Source of the DNA: Actinomycetospora cinnamomea
GTDB taxonomy: Bacteria; Actinomycetota; Actinomycetes; Mycobacteriales; Pseudonocardiaceae
DNA: 64,000 nucleotides
Reading direction: 5' to 3'
Assembly: GCF_003096675.1 (NCBI RefSeq)
Contig: NZ_QEKW01000002.1
Coordinates: 401,179 to 465,178, forward strand
Made by a program: the position numbers and the translations under genes. Of this stretch, positions 15,940 to 24,248 are shown piece after piece. The notes below the pieces were generated by a model. It worked only from the letters and a program-made list of their open reading frames with translations, searched no databases and was not told the DNA's origin. Each line of letters starts with the position of its first letter. The stretch's first letter is position 1.

Positions 15940-16802
15940 GGCTCCGCATCCTCCGCCGCGAGCCCCGGGGCGTCTTGGACGTTCCCGATCTCCTCGGCGA
16001 GCCAGCGGGTGGGCGAGCAGCCGGCGAGCGCGGAGAACTCGCGGGTCAGGTGCGCCTGGTCGGCGTAGCCGCCCTCGGCGGCGACGTCGGCCAGGCGCAG
16101 CGGCGCCCCGGCGACCGCCCGGGCGGCGAGGCGGCGTCGCGCGCGGTCGAAGCGCGCCATCCGCCCCGCGACCTTCGGGGGCACGCCGACCTCGGCGCGG
16201 AACCGCTGGCCGAGGTGGCGCTCGCTCCAGCCGACCTCGTCCGCGAGCGCGTGCACCGGGATCGTGCCGCCGGAGCCGACGACGCGGCGCCAGGCGTGGC
16301 GTACCTCGGGCGCGACCGGGCGGCCGGCGGCACGCGCCGGGGACGCGCGGTCGAGCGCGCGCTGCAGGACCGCGTCGAGCGCGGCGAAGCGCCCGTCCCA
16401 GCCGTCGGCGTCCTGCACCCGCTCCGCCACCTCGCGGGCGAGGCCGCCGAGGACCTCGTCCCCGTCGACGGTCACCCCCGCGAGCTCGGACGCGGGCCGG
16501 CCGAGCAGGGCCCGCGCGGCGAGGGGGTCGAGCACCACGTGCACGCCGGACTGGTGGCCGTCGTGGACGATCGACTCGGGTGTGGTGTGCAGCCCGCCGA
16601 GCGCCACCGCCCGCTCCACCAGGCCGCCGTCGGGCGCCCGCATGACGAGCGGGCGGTCGAACGTGACGATCAGCGTCAGGTACGGCGAGGGCAGGCCGCG
16701 GTGCACGCCCGGCGGGCCGCCGCGCAGGTCGTAGCCGTGGTAGGCGACGTGGCCACGCAGGGCCCCGGAGGGCGCGCTCGACCGACCGTCCGTGCTGGGC
16801 AC
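15936..16802 (-). CDS. AraC-family transcriptional regulator
   Basis: A 288-residue regulator with an N-terminal sensing domain (about 1-150) and a C-terminal AraC/XylS double HTH (about 185-280): IPVHALADEVGWSERHLGQRFRA and LRLADVAAEGGYADQAHLTREF. The final AraC signature reads GCSPTRWLAEE. It starts at GTG 16802. It is followed by the VOC gene with a 4-base overlap, which suggests the regulator and enzyme act together. The ligand is unknown. Confidence 0.82.
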   Translation of the reverse strand: MPSTDGRSSAPSGALRGHVAYHGYDLRGGPPGVHRGLPSPYLTLIVTFDRPLVMRAPDGGLVERAVALGGLHTTPESIVHDGHQSGVHVVLDPLAARALLGRPASELAGVTVDGDEVLGGLAREVAERVQDADGWDGRFAALDAVLQRALDRASPARAAGRPVAPEVRHAWRRVVGSGGTIPVHALADEVGWSERHLGQRFRAEVGVPPKVAGRMARFDRARRRLAARAVAGAPLRLADVAAEGGYADQAHLTREFSALAGCSPTRWLAEEIGNVQDAPGLAAEDAEP

Positions 16803-16817
16803 GCCCCCAGTCTGGCC

Positions 16818-18941
16818 TCAGCCACCGTCGTAGTCGACGGTCAGCGCCTCGCTGGTGGGACGGGCCTGGCAGGTCAGGATGCGGCCGTCGGCCACCTCGG
16901 CGTCGGTCAGGGCGTGGTGCACCGCCATGTGCACGGTGCCCGAGCGCAGCGTCGCGACGCAGGTGCCGCACGCTCCGCCGGCGCACGAGTACGGGGCGTC
17001 GAGACCCGCGGTCAGGGCCGCGTCGAGCACGGCCTCGTCGGGCCCGCAGTCGACCTCGGTGGTGCTGCCGTCGAGCGTGACGGACACCGTCGCCGCGGTG
17101 GCGCCCTCGACCGGCCCCTCCGGCGTGCCGCTGGTGAACAGCTCGCGGTGCACCCGCTCGCCCGGTACCCCGTGGGCGTCGAGCCCGCTCACCAGCGCGT
17201 CGGTGAGCGCCTCCGGTCCGCACAGGAACCAGCCGTCGACCTCCTCGGGCCGCGACACGTGGGACAGGACCCGGTCGACGTCGAGGCGACCGGCCTCGAC
17301 GGTCTCCCAGCGCACCTGGTCGTCACGGGGGTCCTCCGGACGCTCGCCGGCCGCGACGTCGGCCCGTGAGTGCACGTGGACCAGGCGCAGGCGGCCCTCG
17401 GCCCGCGCGACGAGCATCGACAGCTCGTCGGCGAACATCGTCGAGCCGGCGTCGCGGTTGCCCACCAGCAGCGTCACCCGCGTCGCGGGCTCGGCGTCGA
17501 GCAGGTCCGCGACGATCGGCAGCACCGGCGTGATCCCGCTGCCCGCGGCCACCGCGACGACCCGCCGCCCGGACCCGAGCCCGGCGGGCGGCTCGGGCGT
17601 GAACCGGCCCGAGGGCGCGGCGACCTCGAGGGTGTCGCCCGCGGCCAGCTCCGATCCGGCCCACGTGGAGAAGCGGCCGCCGTCGACCGTGCGCACCCCG
17701 ATCCGCAGCACTCCGGACCCCGGCGCCGAACAGACCGAGTAGGTGCGGCGGACCTCTTCGCGACCGGCCCCGGCAGAGCTGTCGGCGCGGTCGAGCCAGG
17801 CGCGCACCGTGACGTGCTGCCCGGCCCGGTGGGCGAACGTCGCGGCGAGCTCGTCGGGCACGTCGAACGTGACGGCGACGCTGTCCGGGGTGAGCCGGCG
17901 GACCTCGGCCACGCGCAGCCGGTGGAAGCCGGGACGGACCTCGCCGGCGGGCAGGTCCATCCCGTCGGTGAGCCCGCGCCACGCCCGGTACTCCGCGGGC
18001 GTGAGCTCGGTGCCCCACGCCGTGGCGATCGGGACGTCGCGGGCGAGGAAGTCGTCGCGGGTGTTCTCCCAGGCGCGCACGTAGCGGTAGAAGGGGATCG
18101 TCGGGTGGATGTGGTGCACCAGGTGGTAGTTCTGGTACAGCATCACCGGCGTCATGAACCATTCGCGGCCCACGCGCACCCGCGTGGCGCGGAAGCGGTC
18201 GGTGCGCGCGGTGACGCCGAGGTCGTGGTGGGGCAGCCAGTCGAACCACCAGGCCAGCACGCCGATCCCCAGCCGCTGCGGCAGCAGGTAGATCATCAGC
18301 AGGGCGAGCCCGTGGCCCGTGACGACGAGGGTGACGGCCAGCCCGATCACCATGGCCAGGTTCACCAGCGCACCGATCACCTCGCGGCGGGGCCGGGAGG
18401 CCATGCGCGGGCCGTAGAAGCGGAAGTACCAGCCGTCGATCGCGAGCCAGCGCAGCGGGCGCTGCCACGTCGGCCCGCCCTCGACCCACGCGTCGGGGTC
18501 GACCAGCACGTCCTCGTTCGTGTGCCGGTGGTGCTCGATGTGGATGAAGCGCACGAGCGGGAACGTCGCCCACGCCACGACGAACGGCATCGACACCCGC
18601 CCGAGGACGTCGTTGATCCACCGCAGCCGGCCCGCGGCGTGGTGGGTGGCCTCGTGCAGGACGGTGAACATCGTGAAGGTGACCAGTGCGTGCGCCGGCA
18701 CCGTCGCCACCAGCCACCACCGGCTGACCCCGCCACCGAGCGCCGCCAGCGCGAGGACGGTCGCACCCACCCAGAGCGCGAACGACCCGGCCCACAGGGC
18801 GACGGTCGGCCAGGCGACGGAGGGGAGGGGGATGCCGGGATCGGGCACCCCGCGGCGGACGGCCGCGGCCTCCTCCTCGCTGAGCACCCGGCGCGACGGC
18901 GCCGACGGCTGCGGCGACTGCGACGACTCGGTGGCGGTCAC
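16818..18941 (-). CDS. Membrane di-iron desaturase/hydroxylase fused to FNR and 2Fe-2S ferredoxin domains
   Basis: A 707-residue three-part protein. Residues about 40-340 are an integral-membrane desaturase/hydroxylase with histidine boxes HEATHH (96-101), HIEHHRH (134-140) and HLVHH (273-277), the last in NYHLVHHIHP, as in CrtR-type carotenoid hydroxylases and fatty-acid desaturases. Residues about 345-600 are a ferredoxin-NADP-reductase module (RTYSVCSAPGSG, VAAGSGITPVLP, WFLCGPEALTDAL). The last 85 residues are a plant-type 2Fe-2S domain (CAGGACGTC and a final C). One chain can therefore carry NADPH electrons to the di-iron site. Start GTG 18941 with GGGAGG seven bases upstream. Substrate unknown; a carotenoid or fatty acyl chain is most likely. 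Confidence 0.85.
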   Translation of the reverse strand: MTATESSQSPQPSAPSRRVLSEEEAAAVRRGVPDPGIPLPSVAWPTVALWAGSFALWVGATVLALAALGGGVSRWWLVATVPAHALVTFTMFTVLHEATHHAAGRLRWINDVLGRVSMPFVVAWATFPLVRFIHIEHHRHTNEDVLVDPDAWVEGGPTWQRPLRWLAIDGWYFRFYGPRMASRPRREVIGALVNLAMVIGLAVTLVVTGHGLALLMIYLLPQRLGIGVLAWWFDWLPHHDLGVTARTDRFRATRVRVGREWFMTPVMLYQNYHLVHHIHPTIPFYRYVRAWENTRDDFLARDVPIATAWGTELTPAEYRAWRGLTDGMDLPAGEVRPGFHRLRVAEVRRLTPDSVAVTFDVPDELAATFAHRAGQHVTVRAWLDRADSSAGAGREEVRRTYSVCSAPGSGVLRIGVRTVDGGRFSTWAGSELAAGDTLEVAAPSGRFTPEPPAGLGSGRRVVAVAAGSGITPVLPIVADLLDAEPATRVTLLVGNRDAGSTMFADELSMLVARAEGRLRLVHVHSRADVAAGERPEDPRDDQVRWETVEAGRLDVDRVLSHVSRPEEVDGWFLCGPEALTDALVSGLDAHGVPGERVHRELFTSGTPEGPVEGATAATVSVTLDGSTTEVDCGPDEAVLDAALTAGLDAPYSCAGGACGTCVATLRSGTVHMAVHHALTDAEVADGRILTCQARPTSEALTVDYDGG

Positions 18942-19130
18942 GGCGTCCTCCCGCGGGTTCGTCGAGGGCTGACCCGACGGTAGGTTCCGTGCGCCGCTGA
19001 AACAATAGTGATTTTTTGTCTCAGCACCGCTCCGCGCGGACCGTGGCGGGTGACGACCCGGGCGCGCGAGGATGACCGCCGACCGACGGGCCGTGACACG
19101 AGGCGGCCGGCGACGAGAGAGGGAGCCCCG

Positions 19131-19454
19131 TTGATCCTCATCAACGTCAAGTGGACGGTGAAGCCGGAGTACGCCGAGCAGTTCCCGTCGTTGGTGAAGG
19201 AGTTCACAGACGCGGTGCGTCAGGAGCCCGGCAACATCTTCTTCGAGTGGTCGCGGCACCTCGAGGAGGAGAACACCTACGTCCTCGTCGAGGCGTTCCA
19301 GGACGACGCGGGCGAGGCCCACGTCCAGTCCGATCACTTCAGGAAGTTCGTCGCGCAGGCCCCCGACTGGGTGGCGACGACGCCGAAGATCATCAACGTC
19401 CAGAACGTCCCGCAGGACGGCTGGGGCGAGATGGGCGAGATCCAGCCGCGGTGA
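19131..19454 (+). CDS. Antibiotic biosynthesis monooxygenase (ABM)-domain protein
   Basis: A 107-residue dimeric alpha/beta-barrel protein of the ABM/YgiN quinol monooxygenase type: INVKWTVKPEYAEQFPSLVKEFTDAV, then EPGNIFFEWSRHLEEENTYVLVEAFQDDAG and HFRKFVAQ. Members oxidise quinols or aromatic compounds without a cofactor. The start is a TTG at 19131 with GAGAGGGAG upstream. It is divergent from the desaturase fusion gene, and 189 bases between them contain no clear operator. It converges with the DHA2 MFS gene 25 bases downstream. Confidence 0.8.
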   Translation: MILINVKWTVKPEYAEQFPSLVKEFTDAVRQEPGNIFFEWSRHLEEENTYVLVEAFQDDAGEAHVQSDHFRKFVAQAPDWVATTPKIINVQNVPQDGWGEMGEIQPR

Positions 19455-19479
19455 CGCGACGGCCGGTACGGTCCCGCCG

Positions 19480-20946
19480 TCACACGGCGGCGGGCTCGCG
19501 GTCCGCGGTCGCGGTGTCGCGCCGCAGCAGGCGCCACGCGCCCACGGCGGTCAATGCCAGCACGACCGTTCCCACGACAGCGGCACCCTGCAGGCCGAGG
19601 ACGAACGCCTCGCCCGCGTCGGCGAGCAGGGTCGCCCCGGCCTCGGCGGGCATCCCGGCGGCGTGCGCGACCGCGCCGCCCAGCGTCTCCTGGCCCGTGC
19701 GCCCGGTGAACACCGCGGCGGCGATGCTGCCGAGGACCGCCGTACCCAGCGCGCCGCCGAGCTCGTAGCCGGTCTCGGAGATCGCCGAGGCCGCGCCGGC
19801 ACGATCGGCGGGTGCGGCGGCGAGGATGAGGTCGTTGGTGAGCGCCTCGGCCAGCGCGACCCCGCCACCGAGCAGGACGAAGCCGGCGACCACGCCGGCG
19901 AGGCCGCCGACGAGCGCGACGACGAGCAGCCCCGCGGCGGCTGTCGCGAACCCGAGGCCGACCAGCGCCGGCGCACCGAGGTGCCGACCCAGCCGGGCGC
20001 CGCCGAGGGCCCCGGCGACCCCGGCCACCGACCCCGGCAGCATCCACAGAGCGGCGGTGAGCGGGCCCATGCCGAGCACGAGCTGCAGGTACTGCGGCAG
20101 CAGCAGGAGCAGTCCGACCAGCGCGAAGACCCCGAGCAGGTTCGCCGTCACCGACACCGAGAACGCGCGCCGGGCGAACAGGTCCAGGTCGAGCAGCGGG
20201 TGGGCGAGGCGGCGCTGGCGGCGCACGAAGACGGCGCCGGCGACGACCCCGAGCGCGGCGGCCAGGCCCGCGCCGCCGGTCGCGCCCTCGGTCGCGAGGG
20301 TCTTCAGTGCGTAGACCAGCGGCAGCATCGCGACCAGCGACAGGGCGGCGGAGGGCAGGTCGAAGGGGCCGGGGTGCGGATCGCGGCTCTCGGGCACCGC
20401 GACGGGACCGACCGCGAGCAGCAACGCGATCACCGGAACGTTGACGAGGAACACCGCGCCCCACCAGAAGTGCTCGAGGAGCACGCCGGCGACCACCGGG
20501 CCGGCGGCCGCACCACCGGCGAACGCCGCGGACCACACGGCCACCGCGGTGGCCCGTCGCCGCGGCTCCGGGAACACCGTCTTGATCAGGGAGAACGTGG
20601 AGGGCAGGAGCGTCGCCCCGCCGATGCCGAGCAGTGCCCGGGCCGCGACGAGCGTCCCCGCGCTCGGCGCGACCGCCGCGAGCACCGACGCGACGCCGAA
20701 GGCGGCGGACCCCCACAGGAGCAGCCGGCGCCGCCCGATGCGGTCGCCGAGCGTGCCCATGGTGACCAGCAGCCCGGCAAGGACGAACGAGTAGGCGTCG
20801 ACGATCCAGAGCTGCGCGGCGGCGCCGGGACGCAGGTCCTCGGCGAGGGCGGGCAGCGCCGTGCCCAGCACCGTCATGTCGATGCTGACGAGCAGCACGG
20901 GCAGCACCAGCACGGCGAGCGCGATCCACGGCGACCGGCGGGACAT
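19480..20946 (-). CDS. DHA2-type (14-TM) MFS drug transporter
   Basis: A 488-residue MFS antiporter of the DHA2/EmrB-QacA type with about 14 hydrophobic segments. Motif A reads GTLGDRIGRRRLLLWG, motif C-type features are FAGGAAAGPVVAGVLLEHFWW, and the start has VSIDMTVLGTALPALAEDL, matching the acidic first-helix pattern. Family members use the proton gradient to expel cationic drugs and dyes. It starts at ATG 20946 with AGGAGG about five bases upstream. A perfect 16-bp palindrome 20 bases upstream suggests TetR-type control, though no TetR gene is adjacent. Confidence 0.87.
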   Translation of the reverse strand: MSRRSPWIALAVLVLPVLLVSIDMTVLGTALPALAEDLRPGAAAQLWIVDAYSFVLAGLLVTMGTLGDRIGRRRLLLWGSAAFGVASVLAAVAPSAGTLVAARALLGIGGATLLPSTFSLIKTVFPEPRRRATAVAVWSAAFAGGAAAGPVVAGVLLEHFWWGAVFLVNVPVIALLLAVGPVAVPESRDPHPGPFDLPSAALSLVAMLPLVYALKTLATEGATGGAGLAAALGVVAGAVFVRRQRRLAHPLLDLDLFARRAFSVSVTANLLGVFALVGLLLLLPQYLQLVLGMGPLTAALWMLPGSVAGVAGALGGARLGRHLGAPALVGLGFATAAAGLLVVALVGGLAGVVAGFVLLGGGVALAEALTNDLILAAAPADRAGAASAISETGYELGGALGTAVLGSIAAAVFTGRTGQETLGGAVAHAAGMPAEAGATLLADAGEAFVLGLQGAAVVGTVVLALTAVGAWRLLRRDTATADREPAAV

Positions 20947-20965
20947 CGTCTGCTCCTCCTGAGTG

Positions 20966-20981
20966 GACCGTCCGGACGGTC
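20966..20981. promoter_or_regulatory. Palindromic operator of the DHA2 transporter
   Basis: GACCGTCCGGACGGTC is a perfect 16-bp palindrome beginning 20 bases upstream of the ATG of the MFS gene. Its form (GACCGTCC-GGACGGTC) is typical of TetR-family drug-efflux operators. The rest of 20947-21208 shows no gene. Confidence 0.55.
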
Positions 20982-21208
20982 TGTCGGCCGAGCGCGGCCG
21001 GACCCGGGCTGCCGAGGTGATCGGCGCTGGACGGCGGGGTGACGGCCCCGCGCCTGACCCGCAGGGCCCGTCCGCGCCCAGCGGTCGCTCCTGCGCGCCG
21101 AGGGTCGCGGACGGGGGAGGGCGGGCGTGGCGTCCCCGCTGGTCGACGCGTCGCGTCGGTGGCCGAGGACACGTGCCGATTGTGCGCGACCTGCCGCACC
21201 CTGGACGC

Positions 21209-21529
21209 GTGGAGCAGTACGACCGGCCCCGACCGACCGGGCCCACCGACCCCTTCACCGCCATCGTGCACGCCCTCGCGCGCCAGGACCCGCGGTTCGT
21301 CCGGCGCATGACCGCGCCCGCTCCGGGCGGGCTCGGCGTCGCCGACCTCATGATCGTCGTCGGCCTGGTCGCCACCGTGCTGCTCGGCGTCCTCCCGCTG
21401 GCACTGGGGGTCGCCTACTCGCTCGCCGCCCTGACCGTCGCGGGGGCGGCCGGGTGCCTGCTCCTGCCGGTCGGGGCACCGCTGGCCGTGCGGACGCTCC
21501 TGCGCCACCTGCGGCCGATGATGTCCTGA
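21209..21529 (+). CDS. DUF3040-like small membrane protein
   Basis: A 106-residue protein with two predicted membrane segments (MIVVGLVATVLLGVLPLALG and SLAALTVAGAAGCLLLPV) preceded by a cytosolic part containing the DPRFVRRMTA motif seen in DUF3040 proteins. It starts at GTG 21209. Nothing is known about the function. It converges on the Crp gene with a 4-base gap. Confidence 0.55.
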   Translation: MEQYDRPRPTGPTDPFTAIVHALARQDPRFVRRMTAPAPGGLGVADLMIVVGLVATVLLGVLPLALGVAYSLAALTVAGAAGCLLLPVGAPLAVRTLLRHLRPMMS

Positions 21530-21533
21530 GCCG

Positions 21534-22235
21534 TCACACCGCCACGGCGTCGACCCGCCGGCGCAGCGTCGGCAGGTCACGCACCACGATGTGCCGGCCG
21601 TCCTTGACCAGGACGCCCTCGGCGACGAGGCGGGAGAGCTCGCGGCTCGTGGTCACCCGGGTGAGCCCCACCATCAGCGCGAGCTCGTCCACCGACGGCC
21701 GCACGCTCAGTCGCGCCGACGAGCCGAGCGCGCCGTGACCGTAGGCCTCGACGAGGTGCCCGAGCAGCAGGACGACCCGCTCGTGCGCGGGCAGGCCGTC
21801 GAGGAAGACGTGCAGGTGCAGCACCCGCTGCTTGTGGGCGACGCGGCGCACGACCTCGACCAGCAGTTCCGGGTCGTCGCGGGCGGCCTCGATCAGGACG
21901 TCGCGGCCGACGGCGAGCACCTCGCAGGCGGTGAGCGCGGTGGCCGACACCGGGTTCAGTCCGCCGTCGAAGCAGACGCCCTCGCCCAGGCTGGCGCCGG
22001 GCTCGGCCCAGGAGATGACGCGCATCGTGCCGTCCGGGCGCAGCATGTGGACCCGCACCCGGCCGGAGACCAGCACGTGGAAGGACGACGACGTCTCGCC
22101 CTGGCGGTAGAGGTGCTCGCCTTCCCGCACGGTGCGCGGGACCCCGAGGGCCTCGACCCGCCGGCTGACCGCCCCCGGCTCCGCGAGCAGGAACGGGGAG
22201 ACCGTCGGTGTGGGCACGACGCTGCGCGGGGCCAT
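21534..22235 (-). CDS. Crp/Fnr-family transcriptional regulator
   Basis: A 233-residue protein: an N-terminal cyclic-nucleotide-type beta-roll (about 25-145; VREGEHLYRQGETSSSFHVLVSGRVRVHM) and a C-terminal winged helix (about 155-225; SVDELALMVGLTRVTTSRELSRLVAEGVL). There are no cysteines of the FNR 4Fe-4S kind in the N-terminus, so it is not an oxygen sensor of FNR type. The cNMP phosphate-binding residues are not clear, so ligand is unknown. It starts at ATG 22235. It follows the MHS transporter gene on the same strand across a hairpin. Confidence 0.82.
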   Translation of the reverse strand: MAPRSVVPTPTVSPFLLAEPGAVSRRVEALGVPRTVREGEHLYRQGETSSSFHVLVSGRVRVHMLRPDGTMRVISWAEPGASLGEGVCFDGGLNPVSATALTACEVLAVGRDVLIEAARDDPELLVEVVRRVAHKQRVLHLHVFLDGLPAHERVVLLLGHLVEAYGHGALGSSARLSVRPSVDELALMVGLTRVTTSRELSRLVAEGVLVKDGRHIVVRDLPTLRRRVDAVAV

Positions 22236-22292
22236 CGGCGTCCTCGATCCGGGCCGCCGGAGGACCGGCGGGGGTGAGGGGAGGGTACGGCG

Positions 22293-22333
22293 CGGACGTG
22301 CGCCCGGAAAGGGAGGATCCGGGCGCCCGTCCG
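22293..22333 (-). terminator. Terminator-like hairpin after the MHS transporter
   Basis: Sixteen-base arms at 22293-22308 and 22318-22333 with a single mismatch and a 9-base loop, located just past the stop of the minus-strand MHS transporter and ahead of the crp-like gene. Confidence 0.55.
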
Positions 22334-22341
22334 GCCGGTTC

Positions 22342-23664
22342 TCAGGCCGCTGCGGGCTCGGGCGAGGTGGTGATGGACGCGGCGTCGGTGTCGGGCAGGG
22401 CGAGCGTGCACAGCAGGCTCACCAGCGACAGGCCGGCGAGCAGGATGCCGATCGCGAGGCTCGATCCGAGCGACGCCACCAGCGCCGTCGCGATGAGCGG
22501 CACGATGCCGCCGCCGAGGACGCCGGCGAGGTTGTAGGCCATGCCGGCACCGGTGTAGCGGTAGTGCGTCGGGAAGAGCTCCGGCAGCTGCGCGCCCTGC
22601 GGGCCGTAGGCGATGCCGACGACGCCGAGCACGACGGCCAGCCCGAGCCCGAACGCCCAGGCGGTCGCGATGTCGAGGATCGGGAAGGCGATGATCCCCG
22701 CGACCACGGCCGAGGCGTTGCCGATGATGATCATCTTCCGGCGTCCGACGCGGTCGGAGAGGATCGCGCCGGCGATCGTCGTCCCGGCGAAGACGAGGCC
22801 GCCGATGATGCCCATCGCGAGCACGGTGGTGCGCGGCAGCCCGAGGTTCTGGGTGCCGTAGCTCGTCAGGTACGTGACACCGATGTAGAAGAACGCGAAC
22901 ACGGCCATGGTCGAACCGGCGCCGAGCAGAACGCGGCGCGGGTGGGTGGTCAGCACCTCGGCCACCGGCATGCGCGTGCTCACGTTCTTGTCCCGGGACC
23001 GGAAGGCCGCGGTCTCGGTGATGGCCAGCCGGACGTAGAGGCCGACCGCGACGAGCAGGACGCTCGCGATGAACGGGACCCGCCAGCCCCAGGCCACGAA
23101 GGCCTCGTTGCTCATGGTCAGCGCGGTGGTGAGGAAGGTGGCGCTGGCCAGGGCGAAGGCGAGCGACGGGCCGAGCTGGGGGAACAGCGCGTACTTGCCG
23201 CGCGCCTTCCCGGGAGAGTTCTCGGCGGTGAGCAGCGTCGCGCCGGCCCACTCGCCGCCGACCGCGAGGCCCTGCAGGATCCGCAGGACGACGAGCAGGA
23301 TCGGGGCGATCACGCCGATCGTCCCCGTGGTGGGCAGCAGGCCGATGGCCAGCGTCGAGAGGCCCATGAGCAGCAGCGTCGTCACCAGCGTGCGTTTGCG
23401 CCCGAGCTTGTCGCCGAAGTGCCCGAACAGCACCGAGCCGAACGGGCGCGCGACGAACGCGACACCGAACGTCGCCAGCGCCAGTGCCGTGCCCGCGGCC
23501 GCCCCGAGCTCGGGGAAGAAGACCTTGTTGAACACGAGGGCGGCGGCCGTGCCGTAGATGAAGAAGTCGTAGAACTCGATCACCGTGCCGGTCATGCTCG
23601 CGATCGCGATGCGGCGCATCGGTGGGGCCGCGGTGCTCGGCGTCGACGCGTCGGGGCTGCTCAA
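22342..23664 (-). CDS. MHS-family (metabolite:H+ symporter) MFS transporter
   Basis: A 440-residue 12-helix symporter of the metabolite:H+ symporter branch. It has the MHS opening SMTGTVIEFYDFFIYG, FVARPFGSVLFGHFGDKLGRKRTL (motif A) and RILQGLAVGGEWAGATLL, the usual family signature of transporters for citrate, proline, shikimate or aromatic acids. The start TTG at 23664 has AGGAGG five bases upstream, whereas the earlier in-frame starts have no such site. A 22-bp inverted repeat at 23722-23743 lies in its promoter region and is shared with the divergent UspA gene, so it is probably the operator. Confidence 0.85.
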   Translation of the reverse strand: MSSPDASTPSTAAPPMRRIAIASMTGTVIEFYDFFIYGTAAALVFNKVFFPELGAAAGTALALATFGVAFVARPFGSVLFGHFGDKLGRKRTLVTTLLLMGLSTLAIGLLPTTGTIGVIAPILLVVLRILQGLAVGGEWAGATLLTAENSPGKARGKYALFPQLGPSLAFALASATFLTTALTMSNEAFVAWGWRVPFIASVLLVAVGLYVRLAITETAAFRSRDKNVSTRMPVAEVLTTHPRRVLLGAGSTMAVFAFFYIGVTYLTSYGTQNLGLPRTTVLAMGIIGGLVFAGTTIAGAILSDRVGRRKMIIIGNASAVVAGIIAFPILDIATAWAFGLGLAVVLGVVGIAYGPQGAQLPELFPTHYRYTGAGMAYNLAGVLGGGIVPLIATALVASLGSSLAIGILLAGLSLVSLLCTLALPDTDAASITTSPEPAAA

Positions 23665-23721
23665 CGGGACCTCCTGAACGTTCGTACGGGCACGGCGAGT
23701 GTCCGGTCCAGGAAGCGGGCG

Positions 23722-23743
23722 GTCTGTATCACACACTACAGAC
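23722..23743. promoter_or_regulatory. Inverted-repeat operator between MHS transporter and UspA genes
   Basis: Seven-base arms GTCTGTA and TACAGAC separated by an 8-base spacer. It is 58 bases upstream of the TTG of the MHS gene and lies in the 245-base divergent spacer ahead of the UspA gene. The form resembles GntR or LacI-type sites. No regulator gene is adjacent. Confidence 0.45.
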
Positions 23744-23909
23744 TGATGACGCTCCACGTGCTGGGTGAGGCACGTGACCGCGGGATCACGCCGGGGCGCG
23801 GACGCCCGGCGCGGACCCCGCCGACCCGACGAGGGCGCGACGCGGCCGGCGGACCTATCGTCGGGGGCGGATGTCCGACGGGGGACACCGCCGAGCCACC
23901 GGAGCACCG

Positions 23910-24248
23910 ATGACCATCCTGGTCGCCGTCACCGACGACGCCGAGGGCGCCGCGGCGCTGAAGGGCGCACTCGCCGAGGGTCGGCGCCGCGACACCGACG
24001 TGGTGGCACTCAACCTGCGGCCCGAGCCGCTCGCCGTCCCGTCCGACGCCCGCCTCACCGTCGTCGACCGCACCTTCGGGGTCGAGGACGGCGACGCGGT
24101 CCTCGAGCGACTGGAGAAGGACGTCGAGGTCGACCTCCTCGTCATCGGCCTGCGCCGGCGCAGCCCGGTGGGCAAGGCGTTCCTCGGCGACGTCGCGCAG
24201 CGCCTCCTGCTCGAGGCACCCGTGCCCGTGCTCGCGGTGAAGCCCTAG
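23910..24248 (+). CDS. Short universal stress protein (UspA family)
   Basis: A 112-residue single-domain protein with the UspA fold: ILVAVTDDAEGAAALKGALAEG at the start and LLVIGLRRRSPVGKAFLGDVAQRLLLEAPVPVLAV at the end. The canonical ATP-binding G-2x-G-9x-G(S/T) motif is changed: GLRRRSPVGKAFLG with no clear S/T. It may be a non-ATP-binding variant. It starts at ATG 23910 with GGAG five bases upstream and its stop overlaps the stop of the convergent CNNM gene by four bases. Confidence 0.78.
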   Translation: MTILVAVTDDAEGAAALKGALAEGRRRDTDVVALNLRPEPLAVPSDARLTVVDRTFGVEDGDAVLERLEKDVEVDLLVIGLRRRSPVGKAFLGDVAQRLLLEAPVPVLAVKP

